Shown: positions 1 to 7,850 of the stretch, piece after piece
Layout: each line of letters starts with the position of its first letter
Position numbering within the stretch: position 1 is the first letter of the stretch
Assembly (NCBI GenBank): GCA_032906765.1
Contig: JAJTZB010000001.1
Location: 62,001-126,000 of the forward strand
Direction of reading: 5' to 3'
Origin: Nitrososphaerales archaeon
Lineage (GTDB): Archaea; Thermoproteota; Nitrososphaeria; Nitrososphaerales; Gagatemarchaeaceae
Length of the DNA stretch: 64,000 nt
Notes under the pieces: generated by a model
Told to the model about the DNA's origin: nothing
The model's database searches: none
Seen by the model: the letters and a program-made list of their open reading frames with translations, nothing else
Program-made: the position numbers and the translations under genes

Positions 1-389
1 ATCGCCCTCCTGTTCCAGTTCAGGACGGACCACTCCATCCTGCCACACCCGCGTCTGGTCGCCTCCTTTACGCACCTCAGGAGGAGGGACCTGCCGATGC
101 CCGAACCCCTGAACTCGTCTAGGACGAAAATGTCTTCGAGGTAGAGCGTCGGCCTTGCCAAGAAGGAAGAATAGGTGTAAAAGTAGAGAGCGTATCCCAC
201 TGGCCTGTCATCACGGATAGCCAAGAGGAGGCTGACCCGCTTCCTCTGGAAGATGTCTCTCAGAATTCTTCTTCGCGCGGCTGGGGTCGGAGGCTCGAGC
301 TTCTCGAATCGTGCGAGGGCGACGAGCAGCTGCTGAAATCCTTCCGAGTCGTCTCTGGTGCCTTTTCTTATCGTCACTCGATCATCCAA
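1..389 (-). CDS. GNAT-family N-acetyltransferase, 3' part cut by window edge
   Basis: Reading the minus strand from TTG at 389 gives an open frame to the window edge (about 129 residues). It contains a GNAT core: LYLEDIFVLDEFRGSGIG, where the R-x-x-G-x-G acetyl-CoA loop is followed by a helix with SLLL and then VLNWNRRA. This order resembles the diamine/spermidine acetyltransferase branch, so a small amine or amino-acid substrate is likely but not shown. TTG 389 is preferred over GTG 377 because a TATA-like box at 414-421 is centred 28 nt upstream. It is divergent from the PhzF gene. The missing C-terminus prevents finer assignment. Confidence 0.8.
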   Translation of the reverse strand, partial: MDDRVTIRKGTRDDSEGFQQLLVALARFEKLEPPTPAARRRILRDIFQRKRVSLLLAIRDDRPVGYALYFYTYSSFLARPTLYLEDIFVLDEFRGSGIGRSLLLRCVKEATRRGCGRMEWSVLNWNRRA

Positions 390-413
390 TGCTAAGGTTG
401 TCTTGCATTCGAC

Positions 414-421
414 TAGATAAG
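414..421 (-). promoter_or_regulatory. TATA box of the GNAT gene
   Basis: On the minus strand CTTATCTA is centred about 28 nt before TTG 389, the spacing for a leaderless archaeal transcript. Confidence 0.45.
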
Positions 422-492
422 CGGGAGGTGAAATACATCTTCGCACCATTGGCTTCGCCTTCCTGAAGATGCCGCTGCGCTTCTCCCGTCAT

Positions 493-500
493 CTATATTA
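493..500 (+). promoter_or_regulatory. TATA box of the PhzF-family gene
   Basis: CTATATTA is centred about 27 nt upstream of TTG 524. It supports that TTG as a leaderless start. Confidence 0.55.
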
Positions 501-523
501 CCCGCAAGCGCGACGCAATCACG

Positions 524-1435
524 TTGACGGCGAGGGGACTGATTTTTCACTTGGTGGACGTCTTCGCAGAATCCCCTTATGGCGGCAACGAGCTTGCGGT
601 GGTACGCGACGCGAAACGACTCTCCACCAAAGAGATGCAGAAGATCGCGCGCGAATTCAACTTCTCGGAAACGACGTTTATCACCTCAAGCGAGAACTCG
701 AAGACCAAGGCCGCTCGTCTCTTCAAGGTGAGGATATTCACTCCCTTGCGGGAGCTGCCGTTCGCCGGCCATCCAACACTGGGAACGGCCTATGTGATAC
801 AGAAGTTCGTCATTAGGAGACGGGTGCCAGAAATAACATTGGATCTCAAGATCGGGAGGATTCCCGTCACTCTCGTCTACGGTCGGGGCGGAGAATTGGA
901 TAAACTCTGGATGAGGCAGGTAGAGCCGACCTTTGGAAAGGAGCAGCTCGCTGCTAGCGAACTCTCCAAGGTCCTTGGAATAGGGTCCGATGACATCGAC
1001 CCGAGGTTTCCCATCGCGGAAGTTTCGACGGGCGTGCCTTTCATCATCGTCCCATTGCGCAACCTCGGCGCTGTCAGGCGCTGCAGGGTTGACGGGAAGT
1101 CATACCGCGAGCTTCTCCAGAGGGTGGGGGAGGAAGGAATACTGGTCTTCTCTCCCGAAGCCCGCGAAACCGGCGACGATCTGAGCGTGCGAGTTTTCGT
1201 CGAAGCGTTCGGAATACCTGAAGACGCGGCAACGGGCAGCGGCAACGGCTGTCTGGCGGCTTATCTCTCACACTACAAGTACTTCCGAAGCGAGGAAGTA
1301 AACGCCAAGGTCGACCAGGGGCACGAAATCGGAAGGCCCTCCAGGATCTACCTGAAGGCTAGCGAAGAGGGAGGGAAACTTCGAGTCTTAGTAGGAGGAC
1401 ATGTCGAGTCAGTCGGCGTGGGTAAGTTCGGATGA
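524..1435 (+). CDS. PhzF-family isomerase/epimerase
   Basis: A 303-residue protein of the usual PhzF length. The N-terminus (LVDVFAESPYGGNELAVV) carries the family motif in which the glycine-asparagine-glutamate stretch lines the active site; the Glu is the general acid/base in characterised members. The mid-protein FAGHPTLGTAY and C-terminal EDAATGSGNGCLAAYL motifs of the duplicated diaminopimelate-epimerase-like fold are both present. Family members isomerise small metabolites such as trans-2,3-dihydro-3-hydroxyanthranilate. No phenazine genes are nearby, so the substrate is unknown. The TTG start is chosen from the upstream TATA box. It is a single gene followed by a convergent tRNA. Confidence 0.9.
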   Translation: MTARGLIFHLVDVFAESPYGGNELAVVRDAKRLSTKEMQKIAREFNFSETTFITSSENSKTKAARLFKVRIFTPLRELPFAGHPTLGTAYVIQKFVIRRRVPEITLDLKIGRIPVTLVYGRGGELDKLWMRQVEPTFGKEQLAASELSKVLGIGSDDIDPRFPIAEVSTGVPFIIVPLRNLGAVRRCRVDGKSYRELLQRVGEEGILVFSPEARETGDDLSVRVFVEAFGIPEDAATGSGNGCLAAYLSHYKYFRSEEVNAKVDQGHEIGRPSRIYLKASEEGGKLRVLVGGHVESVGVGKFG

Positions 1436-1449
1436 ACTCATGAAGCCAG

Positions 1450-1525
1450 CGGGCCCGGAGGGATTTGAACCCTCGACCCCCAGCTCCGCAGGCTGGTGCC
1501 CTGATCCGTGCTAGGCTACGGGCCC
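1450..1525 (-). tRNA. tRNA-Arg, anticodon GCG
   Basis: The minus strand folds as a full cloverleaf. The acceptor stem GGGCCCG pairs with CGGGCCC and a G discriminator follows. The D arm starts GCCTAGC. The anticodon stem CCAGC/GCTGG closes loop CTGCGGA, giving anticodon GCG (reads CGC and CGU). The T arm is GAGGG-TTCAAAT-CCCTC. There is no intron in the canonical position and no encoded CCA. Confidence 0.95.
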
Positions 1526-1579
1526 AAAGAGAAGCTGAAGGCGAGGCTAGTTATGTTTTGGGGAGAATAGGGCACAACA

Positions 1580-1924
1580 TCAGAGGTAGCGCTCAATCTC
1601 CTTTCTCAGGAGTGACCTGTGGCAGCGCGTCTCGTCCTTGTCAGTGCAAAGGAGTGTTACCGTCCCTTTCTTTGACTCTGAGGCCAGCTCCATGAGCACC
1701 TCCTCCTTTCCCTTGAGGCTCTTCACGTACCGCGAGGAGAACTCTTCCCAAGTCACCTTCCCTTGCTTCCATTCGTGAATCAGGTCCATGTCCGTGCCAA
1801 GCTCCTTCAGCCACTTGTCGACCTTGCCCTTGGATATCCCTCTGGGCCAAGTCCTCATCACAAGGATTCTTTCGCCGTCATCTGGCCCGGGCTTGTCGTA
1901 GACCGACTTGGCGGTCTGTATCAT
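1580..1924 (-). CDS. DUF488 family protein (YeaO-like)
   Basis: A 114-residue protein matching the short DUF488/YeaO family: RILVMRTWPRG near the N-terminus, a central WKQGKVTWEEFSSRY stretch, and the C-terminal LLCTDKDETRCHRSLL motif with conserved Cys, Cys and His. The biochemical role of the family is not established. The conserved Cys/His set at the end looks like an active or metal site, which is inference. A GGATAAAGGC box at 1946-1955 is centred 27 nt before the ATG, so the gene probably has its own leaderless promoter inside the end of the upstream uracil-DNA glycosylase gene. Confidence 0.85.
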   Translation of the reverse strand: MIQTAKSVYDKPGPDDGERILVMRTWPRGISKGKVDKWLKELGTDMDLIHEWKQGKVTWEEFSSRYVKSLKGKEEVLMELASESKKGTVTLLCTDKDETRCHRSLLRKEIERYL

Positions 1925-1928
1925 GACA

Positions 1929-2627
1929 TCACTCTGACGTGATTCCGGCCTTTATCCGTTGCAAGAGACTGACAAGCATCGCCCCGGTCAGCTTGCCAGT
2001 GTTCGTGTTCCTCGGGCTCGGATGGTAGCCAGCGTAAAGCCGCCTGCCTCCTGCAAGCGGATAGGAGGCGCCGTGTATGAAACGCATTCCTGAGACGTCC
2101 CTGCCCTTCTTCCTCTCGCTGTCAACGACTGCCCTGAAGGCCATGCTCCCGAGCGCGAGGACCACTTTGGCCCTCTTCAGAAGTGCGAGCTCCGCGTCGA
2201 GGTAGCCGCTGCAGTTTGCGAACTCTGCCCCGGTCGGTCTGTCGCCCGGCGGGGCGCACTTGACTGCCGCTGTCACGTAGCACTTGGTGTAGACAAGGCC
2301 ATCGTCTCTCGACTCCGAGACTGACTGGTTCGCGAAACCTGCAGCGCAGAGCGCCTTGACTAGGAACCTGCCGGAGCCGTCGCCAGTGAAGACGCGGCCA
2401 GTCCTGTTCCCTCCGTGGGCGGCAGGGGCCAGTCCGACCACGACAAGTTCAGCCTCAGGGTCGCCGAAGCCCGGGACCGGCCTCCGCCAGTAGCGCTCTC
2501 CCCTAAAGGCGGCCCTTGGCGCCACTCCCTCCCTGAAACGGACGAGGCGAGGGCAGGCCCTGCAGGTCACTACCTCCTTTCCCACACCTGAGAGCGAACG
2601 AAACGTTGTCCGAAGTGTCAGTTTCAT
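1929..2627 (-). CDS. Uracil-DNA glycosylase, family 5 (UDGb type)
   Basis: A 232-residue DNA repair enzyme that removes uracil, and in this family also hypoxanthine, from DNA. The N-terminus has CRACPRL, part of the Fe-S cluster cysteine set, with further cysteines near CYVTAAVKCAPP and NCSGYL. The catalytic region VVGLAPAAHGGNRTGRVFTG is the family 5 signature, which lacks the Asp/Asn of family 4. The C-terminal GASYPLAGGRRLYAGYHPSP corresponds to the HPSPRN motif. Its start overlaps the lysS stop by four bases (ATGA), so it is probably co-transcribed and translationally coupled with lysS. Family 4 is the main alternative and fits worse. Confidence 0.9.
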   Translation of the reverse strand: MKLTLRTTFRSLSGVGKEVVTCRACPRLVRFREGVAPRAAFRGERYWRRPVPGFGDPEAELVVVGLAPAAHGGNRTGRVFTGDGSGRFLVKALCAAGFANQSVSESRDDGLVYTKCYVTAAVKCAPPGDRPTGAEFANCSGYLDAELALLKRAKVVLALGSMAFRAVVDSERKKGRDVSGMRFIHGASYPLAGGRRLYAGYHPSPRNTNTGKLTGAMLVSLLQRIKAGITSE

Positions 2628-4222
2628 CTCTTCACTGCGTCGAGGAGAGCCTTTCCCACGCTCTTTGGACCCGCGTCCATTACGTACGGACCGAGCCTGG
2701 GCCCTCTGTCAGAGCCAACTAGGATTGAGTAGACCGCCGGGAAGAAGTCGCCCGGCTTGAGACCGTGCCCCTTGACTGCCTCGAAGGCCGCGTTCTGGAC
2801 CTCGTCGGCGTTCTTGGCTGCGACTATCCTCTCTGCGAACTGCTTGATTGCCCTTGAAACGGTAGGGGAGACCTCGACGTGCTCGGGTGTCCTCTTTCCC
2901 TCCCTCATGCCCCAGGCCGACGCCCACGAGATCTTTTGCATCAACTCGGGCGACGACTCCTTGACCATCCCGTATGCGACCAACCGCTTCAGGACAAAGT
3001 CGTGGACTGATCCTTCTGGGGCGACCGAGGCCAGCTGCGCCATTAGCTTGTACGGGACGTGGACAGGCTTCGCATTCGGCGGCCTCAGCAGCATGGTGTA
3101 CTCGTACAGTCCCTTGAGCCGGGCGTCCTTCATCTGGTTGGGGTCCCTTGTCTTCGAGAAGTAGTTCTCCTCCAGGTCGTCGAAGTCCTCCACGTATACG
3201 GGGAGGTCATCGAGCGAGACGCTCCTGGCTCCGATTATCCTCTTGTACATTAACAGTCTAAGGCTCTCCGGGGACGCGTAGTTCAGCCACTCCTGCGGGG
3301 TTACCAGGTTGCCGACCGACTTGGACATCTTCTTACCGCTCTTGTCCTGGAAGAGCTCGTACCTCGCGTGGTGGGGCGGAGGGAACGCGAGGATGTATTC
3401 CGCCACCCAGTCGTTGATCTTGACAGAATCGCCGATCTCCTTCCCGTATGCCTCGAACCTGATGTCCAGCGCCGCCCACCTGGCGGCAAACTCCACTTTC
3501 CACATCAGCTTGCCGTTGCCCTCAAGGACACTCGCCTCTCCCTCGAAGCCACAACCCTTCAGGAAGCTGGAACCCAGCTTGGTCCCCTCACACCTGTAGC
3601 CGACGGTCGCGCGCTTGGCGTCGTACGAATGCGCCTGCGTCGTGTATATCCTGTTGCACTGTTTGCAGACCGGCGTGTACGGCAGGCTCTTCTCGTACTT
3701 CGACTGCCCCACCATCTCTTTGATCTTCCTGCCTATTTCGTCTGCCCTCGAGAGGATGACCTTGATCCGCTCGTTCAGCAGCCCCTTCTCGTAGGCCTCG
3801 GCACCGCTCTGGAACCTGTACTCTATCCCCAGTTTGTCCATCGCCTCCCTCAGGAGGGAGCCCACGTGCTCGGCGTAGGAACCGTGACAGCCAAAGGGGT
3901 CGGGTATGCGTGAGACGGGCTGTGCAATGTAGTCCTTGAGCCACGCCGGGAACCCGGCAGGCACCTTCCTCAGGCCGTCAAAGTCGTCGGAGTATGCGAT
4001 GAGCTCCGATTTGTAGCCCGCCGTCTCGAGCCCCAGTTTCACCCCGTAGCTCCTGATGGCGTCCCCAACGCTGCCGATATGGGGGATGCCCGAAGCGCCC
4101 AGGCCGCTCTCGACCCTCAATAATCCGAGTTTCCTGCCAAGTCTCTCCTCCCTAGCCAACACCTCGGAGGCGACCTTGTCGAGCCACGTGCCCCTGCCAA
4201 TGATGCTCGGCTCCGCTCTCAA
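2624..4222 (-). CDS. lysS: Lysyl-tRNA synthetase, class I
   Basis: A 532-residue class I lysyl-tRNA synthetase, the form typical of many archaea. The HIGH-type motif is PHIGSVGD near residue 47 and the KMSKS loop is KKMSKSVGN near residue 300. Between them is a cysteine-rich zinc-like insertion (CKQCNRIY, then YRCEG and GCGFEG). The C-terminal helical domain binds the tRNA anticodon. It charges tRNA-Lys in the cytoplasm. The TTG start at 4222 gives the expected N-terminus; CTAATTAG at 4250-4257, about 31 nt upstream, could be the TATA box. It heads a two-gene unit with the uracil-DNA glycosylase. Confidence 0.96.
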   Translation of the reverse strand: MRAEPSIIGRGTWLDKVASEVLAREERLGRKLGLLRVESGLGASGIPHIGSVGDAIRSYGVKLGLETAGYKSELIAYSDDFDGLRKVPAGFPAWLKDYIAQPVSRIPDPFGCHGSYAEHVGSLLREAMDKLGIEYRFQSGAEAYEKGLLNERIKVILSRADEIGRKIKEMVGQSKYEKSLPYTPVCKQCNRIYTTQAHSYDAKRATVGYRCEGTKLGSSFLKGCGFEGEASVLEGNGKLMWKVEFAARWAALDIRFEAYGKEIGDSVKINDWVAEYILAFPPPHHARYELFQDKSGKKMSKSVGNLVTPQEWLNYASPESLRLLMYKRIIGARSVSLDDLPVYVEDFDDLEENYFSKTRDPNQMKDARLKGLYEYTMLLRPPNAKPVHVPYKLMAQLASVAPEGSVHDFVLKRLVAYGMVKESSPELMQKISWASAWGMREGKRTPEHVEVSPTVSRAIKQFAERIVAAKNADEVQNAAFEAVKGHGLKPGDFFPAVYSILVGSDRGPRLGPYVMDAGPKSVGKALLDAVKR

Positions 4223-4265
4223 GTCAGGACGAATCTCCAGATGCCTCGGCTAATTAGGTTGCCCC

Positions 4266-4883
4266 TTATTCCCTTATCGCAGCGTTGAACTCCGCGAGGC
4301 CGTTCGGCCTGTAATACCTGCCTCCTGTGAGAGTCGCGATGCCCCTCAGCTCCTGGGAGGCGGAGTTAGAGAGCTCAATCGCGTCGAAGGCCACCTTTGC
4401 AGCCTTTAGCTCCTCCGCGCAGTTCTTCACAGGTTCCCCATCGTTGCCGCCGTCGCTGATCAGCTTGACCCTCTTCTCCCCCCTCAGCGAATCGGCTATC
4501 TCGCCCAAGCTGAACCTGATCGCGTCGACCAACGGGCTCCCGCCCTTGCACGGCATCTCGTTCAGCCTGTACAACTCAAGACTCGCCGGCGCAGGGTTGA
4601 GCGGCACGACAACGTCGAGTTGCGTGCTGCCCGGCGTGCCCAGCAGCCTATAGAACGTGATGCCGATCCTGAGCGGCCACGGTACGTAGGAGACGGCCCA
4701 CCTTTCGTTCACGAACCCCAGCAGGCCCACCCTGACGATGTCCATCCTTCTCATGCCCGAGGCCTTGACCTTGTCGTTCATGCTGCGCGACCCGTCGATG
4801 ATGAAGAACAGGTCCTTGGCCTTCGACTCGTCGTAGCTCAAGGAATCTCGGTCGGGCCGAGAGCTAAACGTATAAAAGCTCAT
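4266..4883 (-). CDS. von Willebrand factor A (vWA) domain protein next to tubulin
   Basis: A 205-residue soluble protein that is almost entirely one vWA domain. The metal-ion-dependent adhesion site is recognisable: DGSRS near residue 31 (DxSxS), GGSPLVDAIR at the usual Thr position with Ser instead, and LISDGGNDGE with the last Asp. There is no signal peptide or membrane segment, so it should act in the cytoplasm, probably by metal-dependent binding of a partner protein. It is divergent from the tubulin gene, and the two first possible start codons share the same CATG at 4881-4884. Its own promoter would lie inside the first codons of the tubulin gene and was not clearly seen. The partner is inferred from position. 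Confidence 0.85.
   Translation of the reverse strand: MSFYTFSSRPDRDSLSYDESKAKDLFFIIDGSRSMNDKVKASGMRRMDIVRVGLLGFVNERWAVSYVPWPLRIGITFYRLLGTPGSTQLDVVVPLNPAPASLELYRLNEMPCKGGSPLVDAIRFSLGEIADSLRGEKRVKLISDGGNDGEPVKNCAEELKAAKVAFDAIELSNSASQELRGIATLTGGRYYRPNGLAEFNAAIRE
4871..4878 (+). promoter_or_regulatory. TATA box of the tubulin gene
   Basis: TATAAAAG centred 28 nt before ATG 4903. It lies inside the first codons of the divergent vWA gene, so binding of TBP here could affect that gene too. The spacing makes ATG 4903, not ATG 4882, the likely start. Confidence 0.7.
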
Positions 4884-4902
4884 GGCCGAAGGACGTGCGG
4901 AT

Positions 4903-6270
4903 ATGGCCTACAGAGTCGCAAGTCAGGCTCCTCTCGCCCCTAATCCTGTCATAATGGCCTGCATGGGGCACGCGGGAGTCGGAATCGGCGCTGAGGCCTA
5001 CAGATGGGTGCTAATCGACGTTGGCGCGGACCCGAAGGCGCCGACTCTGAAGGGCGAGAAGCAGCAGCTCGAAGTGCTCCGTAGATACGGCAGCACGATT
5101 CTGAGGTTCGGTGCGTCCATGAGGAAGGGAGAGACACCGCTCGTCCCGAGGGCTCTGCTGATTGACTTGGACCCCAGGTCTGCCAATCTGATTCTGCAAT
5201 CATACCCTCAACTCTTCGCCATGAAGGACAAGCACGTTGTGTACGGCCTGGGAGGCGCGGCGAGGAACTGGGCGGAAGGGCGTCTGAGATTCAGGAACGA
5301 GATAGTCGGCAAGCAGGACATAAAGTCGAGGATACAGGCGATATCTCCCGAACCCGTCAGGGGCTTCATAGTCCCGTTCAGCATGGGAGGGGGAACAGGA
5401 GGTTCGTTCTCCTCCGAGTTCATGGCCTACGTGAAGGGGGACAACGGCCTAGGCCAGGCAACGATTGCCACCTTTGGCATCCTTCCGGAGTTCGGCTGGG
5501 ACCCGGTGATCTTCGGGCCGGCTCAGATCAGCATCACGCTCAACATGGCGTACCAAATCAGGTACTCCGACGCCCCGATCCTGATGGACAACAAGGAGCT
5601 CAGGTTCCACGCAGACAGGCTGAAGGATATGTTCAAACAGAGGAGCTCCATCGTCGACGAGCTACCCACGCGGTTAAGGGTGGGTTGGCACGACTACAGG
5701 GACAAGAACCTGCTGGCCGCACATGCCATTGCCGAATTCATGAATTCTTTCATCAGGGAGACTGAATGGGATATGTCGAACTACAGGACCTGGCTTGCGG
5801 CGAGCAAGCCGAAGTTCGTAGTTCCGTGGCTGATACCGCTCGTTCCGAAGGGCGGATCGGACCTGAGAGCCATAGAGCAGGCGATGTCGGACGGGAATGA
5901 AGGCGTTCTCTTCGACCTTCAGGCCGACGGAGGAGAGATGGAGAAGGGACCAACCGACTCTGCGTGCGTTCTCGTGAAGACTAGCGGCAGCCTTGAGGCA
6001 GAGGAGCGGGAATTCTTCAAAAAGCTACTGGACGACAGGTACGGCGTGAAGGAAAAGCGCATTATCTTCATCAAGATTCCCACCATGCCAGGGGAGCCCG
6101 CGGCAGCGTGCATTCTCCTGAACTTGAAGGCGGTCGGCAAGAAGCTCCTGCCCATAGTAGCGGAGGCGGAGGACGCTTGGGACTCCTACAAGGATGAGTA
6201 TCAGAAGAAGGAACTCACACACGAGGAGTTCAAGAAGGCTGCGATCGAAGTAACCGGCCACATGGGTTAA
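4903..6270 (+). CDS. Tubulin-superfamily GTPase close to eukaryotic-type tubulin
   Basis: A 455-residue protein, about the length of tubulin. The tubulin signatures are in order: G22-x-x-G-x-x-I-G...W35 (compare GQCGNQIG...W), VPRALLIDLDP at 81-91, GGAARNWAEG at 117-126, RGFIVPFSMGGGTGGS at 153-168 (T4 phosphate loop), ILPEFGWDPVIF around 190-200 (T5) and DNKEL (tubulin DNEAL, where Asn contacts the base). From VPRA to the T4 loop the spacing matches beta-tubulin with only a one-residue shift. The T7 region reads TEWDMSNYRTWL and keeps acidic residues. FtsZ and CetZ lack several of these motifs. A GTP-dependent filament former in the cytoplasm is the natural inference. It lies 6 bp before the coiled-coil gene and is divergent from the vWA gene. 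An artubulin-like or FtsZl-1-type protein is the main alternative name. Confidence 0.9.
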   Translation: MAYRVASQAPLAPNPVIMACMGHAGVGIGAEAYRWVLIDVGADPKAPTLKGEKQQLEVLRRYGSTILRFGASMRKGETPLVPRALLIDLDPRSANLILQSYPQLFAMKDKHVVYGLGGAARNWAEGRLRFRNEIVGKQDIKSRIQAISPEPVRGFIVPFSMGGGTGGSFSSEFMAYVKGDNGLGQATIATFGILPEFGWDPVIFGPAQISITLNMAYQIRYSDAPILMDNKELRFHADRLKDMFKQRSSIVDELPTRLRVGWHDYRDKNLLAAHAIAEFMNSFIRETEWDMSNYRTWLAASKPKFVVPWLIPLVPKGGSDLRAIEQAMSDGNEGVLFDLQADGGEMEKGPTDSACVLVKTSGSLEAEEREFFKKLLDDRYGVKEKRIIFIKIPTMPGEPAAACILLNLKAVGKKLLPIVAEAEDAWDSYKDEYQKKELTHEEFKKAAIEVTGHMG

Positions 6271-6276
6271 GTCAAA

Positions 6277-6822
6277 ATGGACCTGTCGGAACTCGAGGTC
6301 GCAGCAGGAAGGCTCTTGGAGGAGCAGAAGAGGCTCCGCTCCATAGACTCCGAGCTGACTATGCTGAAGCAGGAGCTGAGGGAGATGCCGAGGAGGGAAG
6401 TGAAGGACAAGAGTTTCTACGCTCTGATAGGGCTCAACTACGAAGAGCCGGGACACTCCAACAGGGAGGCCGAACTCAAGAAGGAGAGGGAGTCGGTCCT
6501 CAAAAGCATCCGCGAGGCCGAGGGCACGATAAAGAAGGGCCTCACGTCTCAGGGTCTCGTGATACCCCTCGACCCGAACCCGACAGTCGTTGGGGACATG
6601 TTCACATTCAGGTTCAGGTCGCAGACGACATTCCCAAAGACGATGGAGGAGCTGGGCGAGCTGCTCGGACTGTCGTCGCCGATAAGGATAGGTCCAGTGA
6701 TGATTTACGCGGACAAGATAGTTGTCACAGAGGTCGACCAGTACTTCGCGAAGGAGAAGATTGTAGAGGCCTTCGACAACATCCGTAAGTCCGTGAACCT
6801 CAGGCTGACGCAGAGGCGGTAG
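6277..6822 (+). CDS. Coiled-coil protein in the tubulin operon
   Basis: A 181-residue protein not recognised. Residues 1-40 and 60-95 are heptad-rich and highly charged (for example LLEEQKRLRSIDSELTMLKQ), consistent with a coiled coil interrupted by a short loop. Residues 100-181 form a compact domain with predicted beta strands (TFRFRSQTTFP, GPVMIYADKIVVTEVD) and an amphipathic end. There is no signal peptide or membrane helix. Only six bases separate it from the tubulin stop codon, so the two are almost certainly co-transcribed. An adaptor or filament-binding role is a guess from context. Confidence 0.8.
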   Translation: MDLSELEVAAGRLLEEQKRLRSIDSELTMLKQELREMPRREVKDKSFYALIGLNYEEPGHSNREAELKKERESVLKSIREAEGTIKKGLTSQGLVIPLDPNPTVVGDMFTFRFRSQTTFPKTMEELGELLGLSSPIRIGPVMIYADKIVVTEVDQYFAKEKIVEAFDNIRKSVNLRLTQRR

Positions 6823-6869
6823 TCGCAACAAACATTTAGAACCAGAGGCGCACGGGGGAGCTGAAGGCG

Positions 6870-7847
6870 TTGGAATCCAACAAGAGAATAACCGACCTGT
6901 TCGAACGGGTAAGGGCACCTTTCAAGAAGCTGGGCGAGACGGTCGGCCAGACGGCAAGCAGTGACGACGACCTGATCCACGCAGTGATACAGAGGATAGA
7001 TGTCGAGGGAGAAACGTCGTTGCCGGAGGCTCAGCCCCAGGGTGGATACGACAGGGAGGAGATGTACAAGAGGCTGCTGAGGCGCCTGGACTGGCAGGTC
7101 AGGAAGTCTGGCATAGGCGCGGAGGAGCTGGTCAGGACATACGGGGGCGAGGTGCAAGCTGTTCTCCTGCACAAGTCGTACGAGCGATTCAGGAACAAGA
7201 GCTCCGACGTTTTGAGGGGTAAGTTCATAGAGTTAGGTCTGAAGAACGTCCAGCCTGGCGTATGGGTGCTCCCGCCCAACAGGGTGCCCTCTGGTCTCAC
7301 CACGCAGGATGAGCTCAGGATGTGGGTGCGGCGCGAGCTTGCGAAGCCGCTCGGGAAGGACTTCGATTACGTCTTCTCTTTCGTTGCGGTCGTTGACCTG
7401 AAGAAGGTGATTGCGGAGAGGAAGGGCATAAGGAAGATGCCAGTCGCGAGGACGATATACAACGTGCTGGAGGTCGACGAGGTCGTGCCCCCCAGCCACC
7501 TCTACGCGACGCTGAAGTCAAGGAGCATGGGTGTCAGGGACATAATACTGAGCGGAGACTTCCCGTTCCTCGCGAGCGCGTTCGCCGAAGACGAAGACGT
7601 CGCGGCGATTAAGGAGCACGAGGAGGAGATCGCGACTAGGCTTAGGAACGCGACAGGGTCGAAGAGCGCGGCCCTGGAGGACATAGCCAACCTCGGAGCT
7701 GACATAATCGGGGCATCGCTCGAGGGAATAGTCGCCCACCCGAAGGACCTTGCGCAGAGGCTCATAGTCGAAGCACAGTACTGGATGAGGTTCCTTGGCG
7801 GTTCCGTGCCTGGGATGAGCTTCCTCAGCGGCTCGGCCCCAGAGTGA
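6870..7847 (+). CDS. Unknown protein following the tubulin operon
   Basis: A 325-residue soluble protein not recognised. The N-terminal 60 residues are polar and look disordered. Residues 65-130 are helical with many basic residues (KRLLRRLDWQVRKSG). The middle (DFDYVFSFVAVVDLKK, VARTIYNVLEVDEVVP) looks like an alpha/beta core. The end has a Gly/Ser-rich tail. TTG 6870 is chosen because GGGGAG lies about 10 nt upstream, so this is one of the few starts here relying on a ribosome binding site. That fits an internal gene of a tubulin-coiled-coil-unknown operon with a 47 bp spacer. No catalytic motif was found. Confidence 0.75.
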   Translation: MESNKRITDLFERVRAPFKKLGETVGQTASSDDDLIHAVIQRIDVEGETSLPEAQPQGGYDREEMYKRLLRRLDWQVRKSGIGAEELVRTYGGEVQAVLLHKSYERFRNKSSDVLRGKFIELGLKNVQPGVWVLPPNRVPSGLTTQDELRMWVRRELAKPLGKDFDYVFSFVAVVDLKKVIAERKGIRKMPVARTIYNVLEVDEVVPPSHLYATLKSRSMGVRDIILSGDFPFLASAFAEDEDVAAIKEHEEEIATRLRNATGSKSAALEDIANLGADIIGASLEGIVAHPKDLAQRLIVEAQYWMRFLGGSVPGMSFLSGSAPE

Positions 7848-7850
7848 GCT

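Noticed and set aside
4903-6270. Calling the gene FtsZ or CetZ
   Set aside because: The glycine-rich start, VPRALLIDLDP, NWAEG and DNKEL motifs are those of tubulin rather than FtsZ/CetZ.
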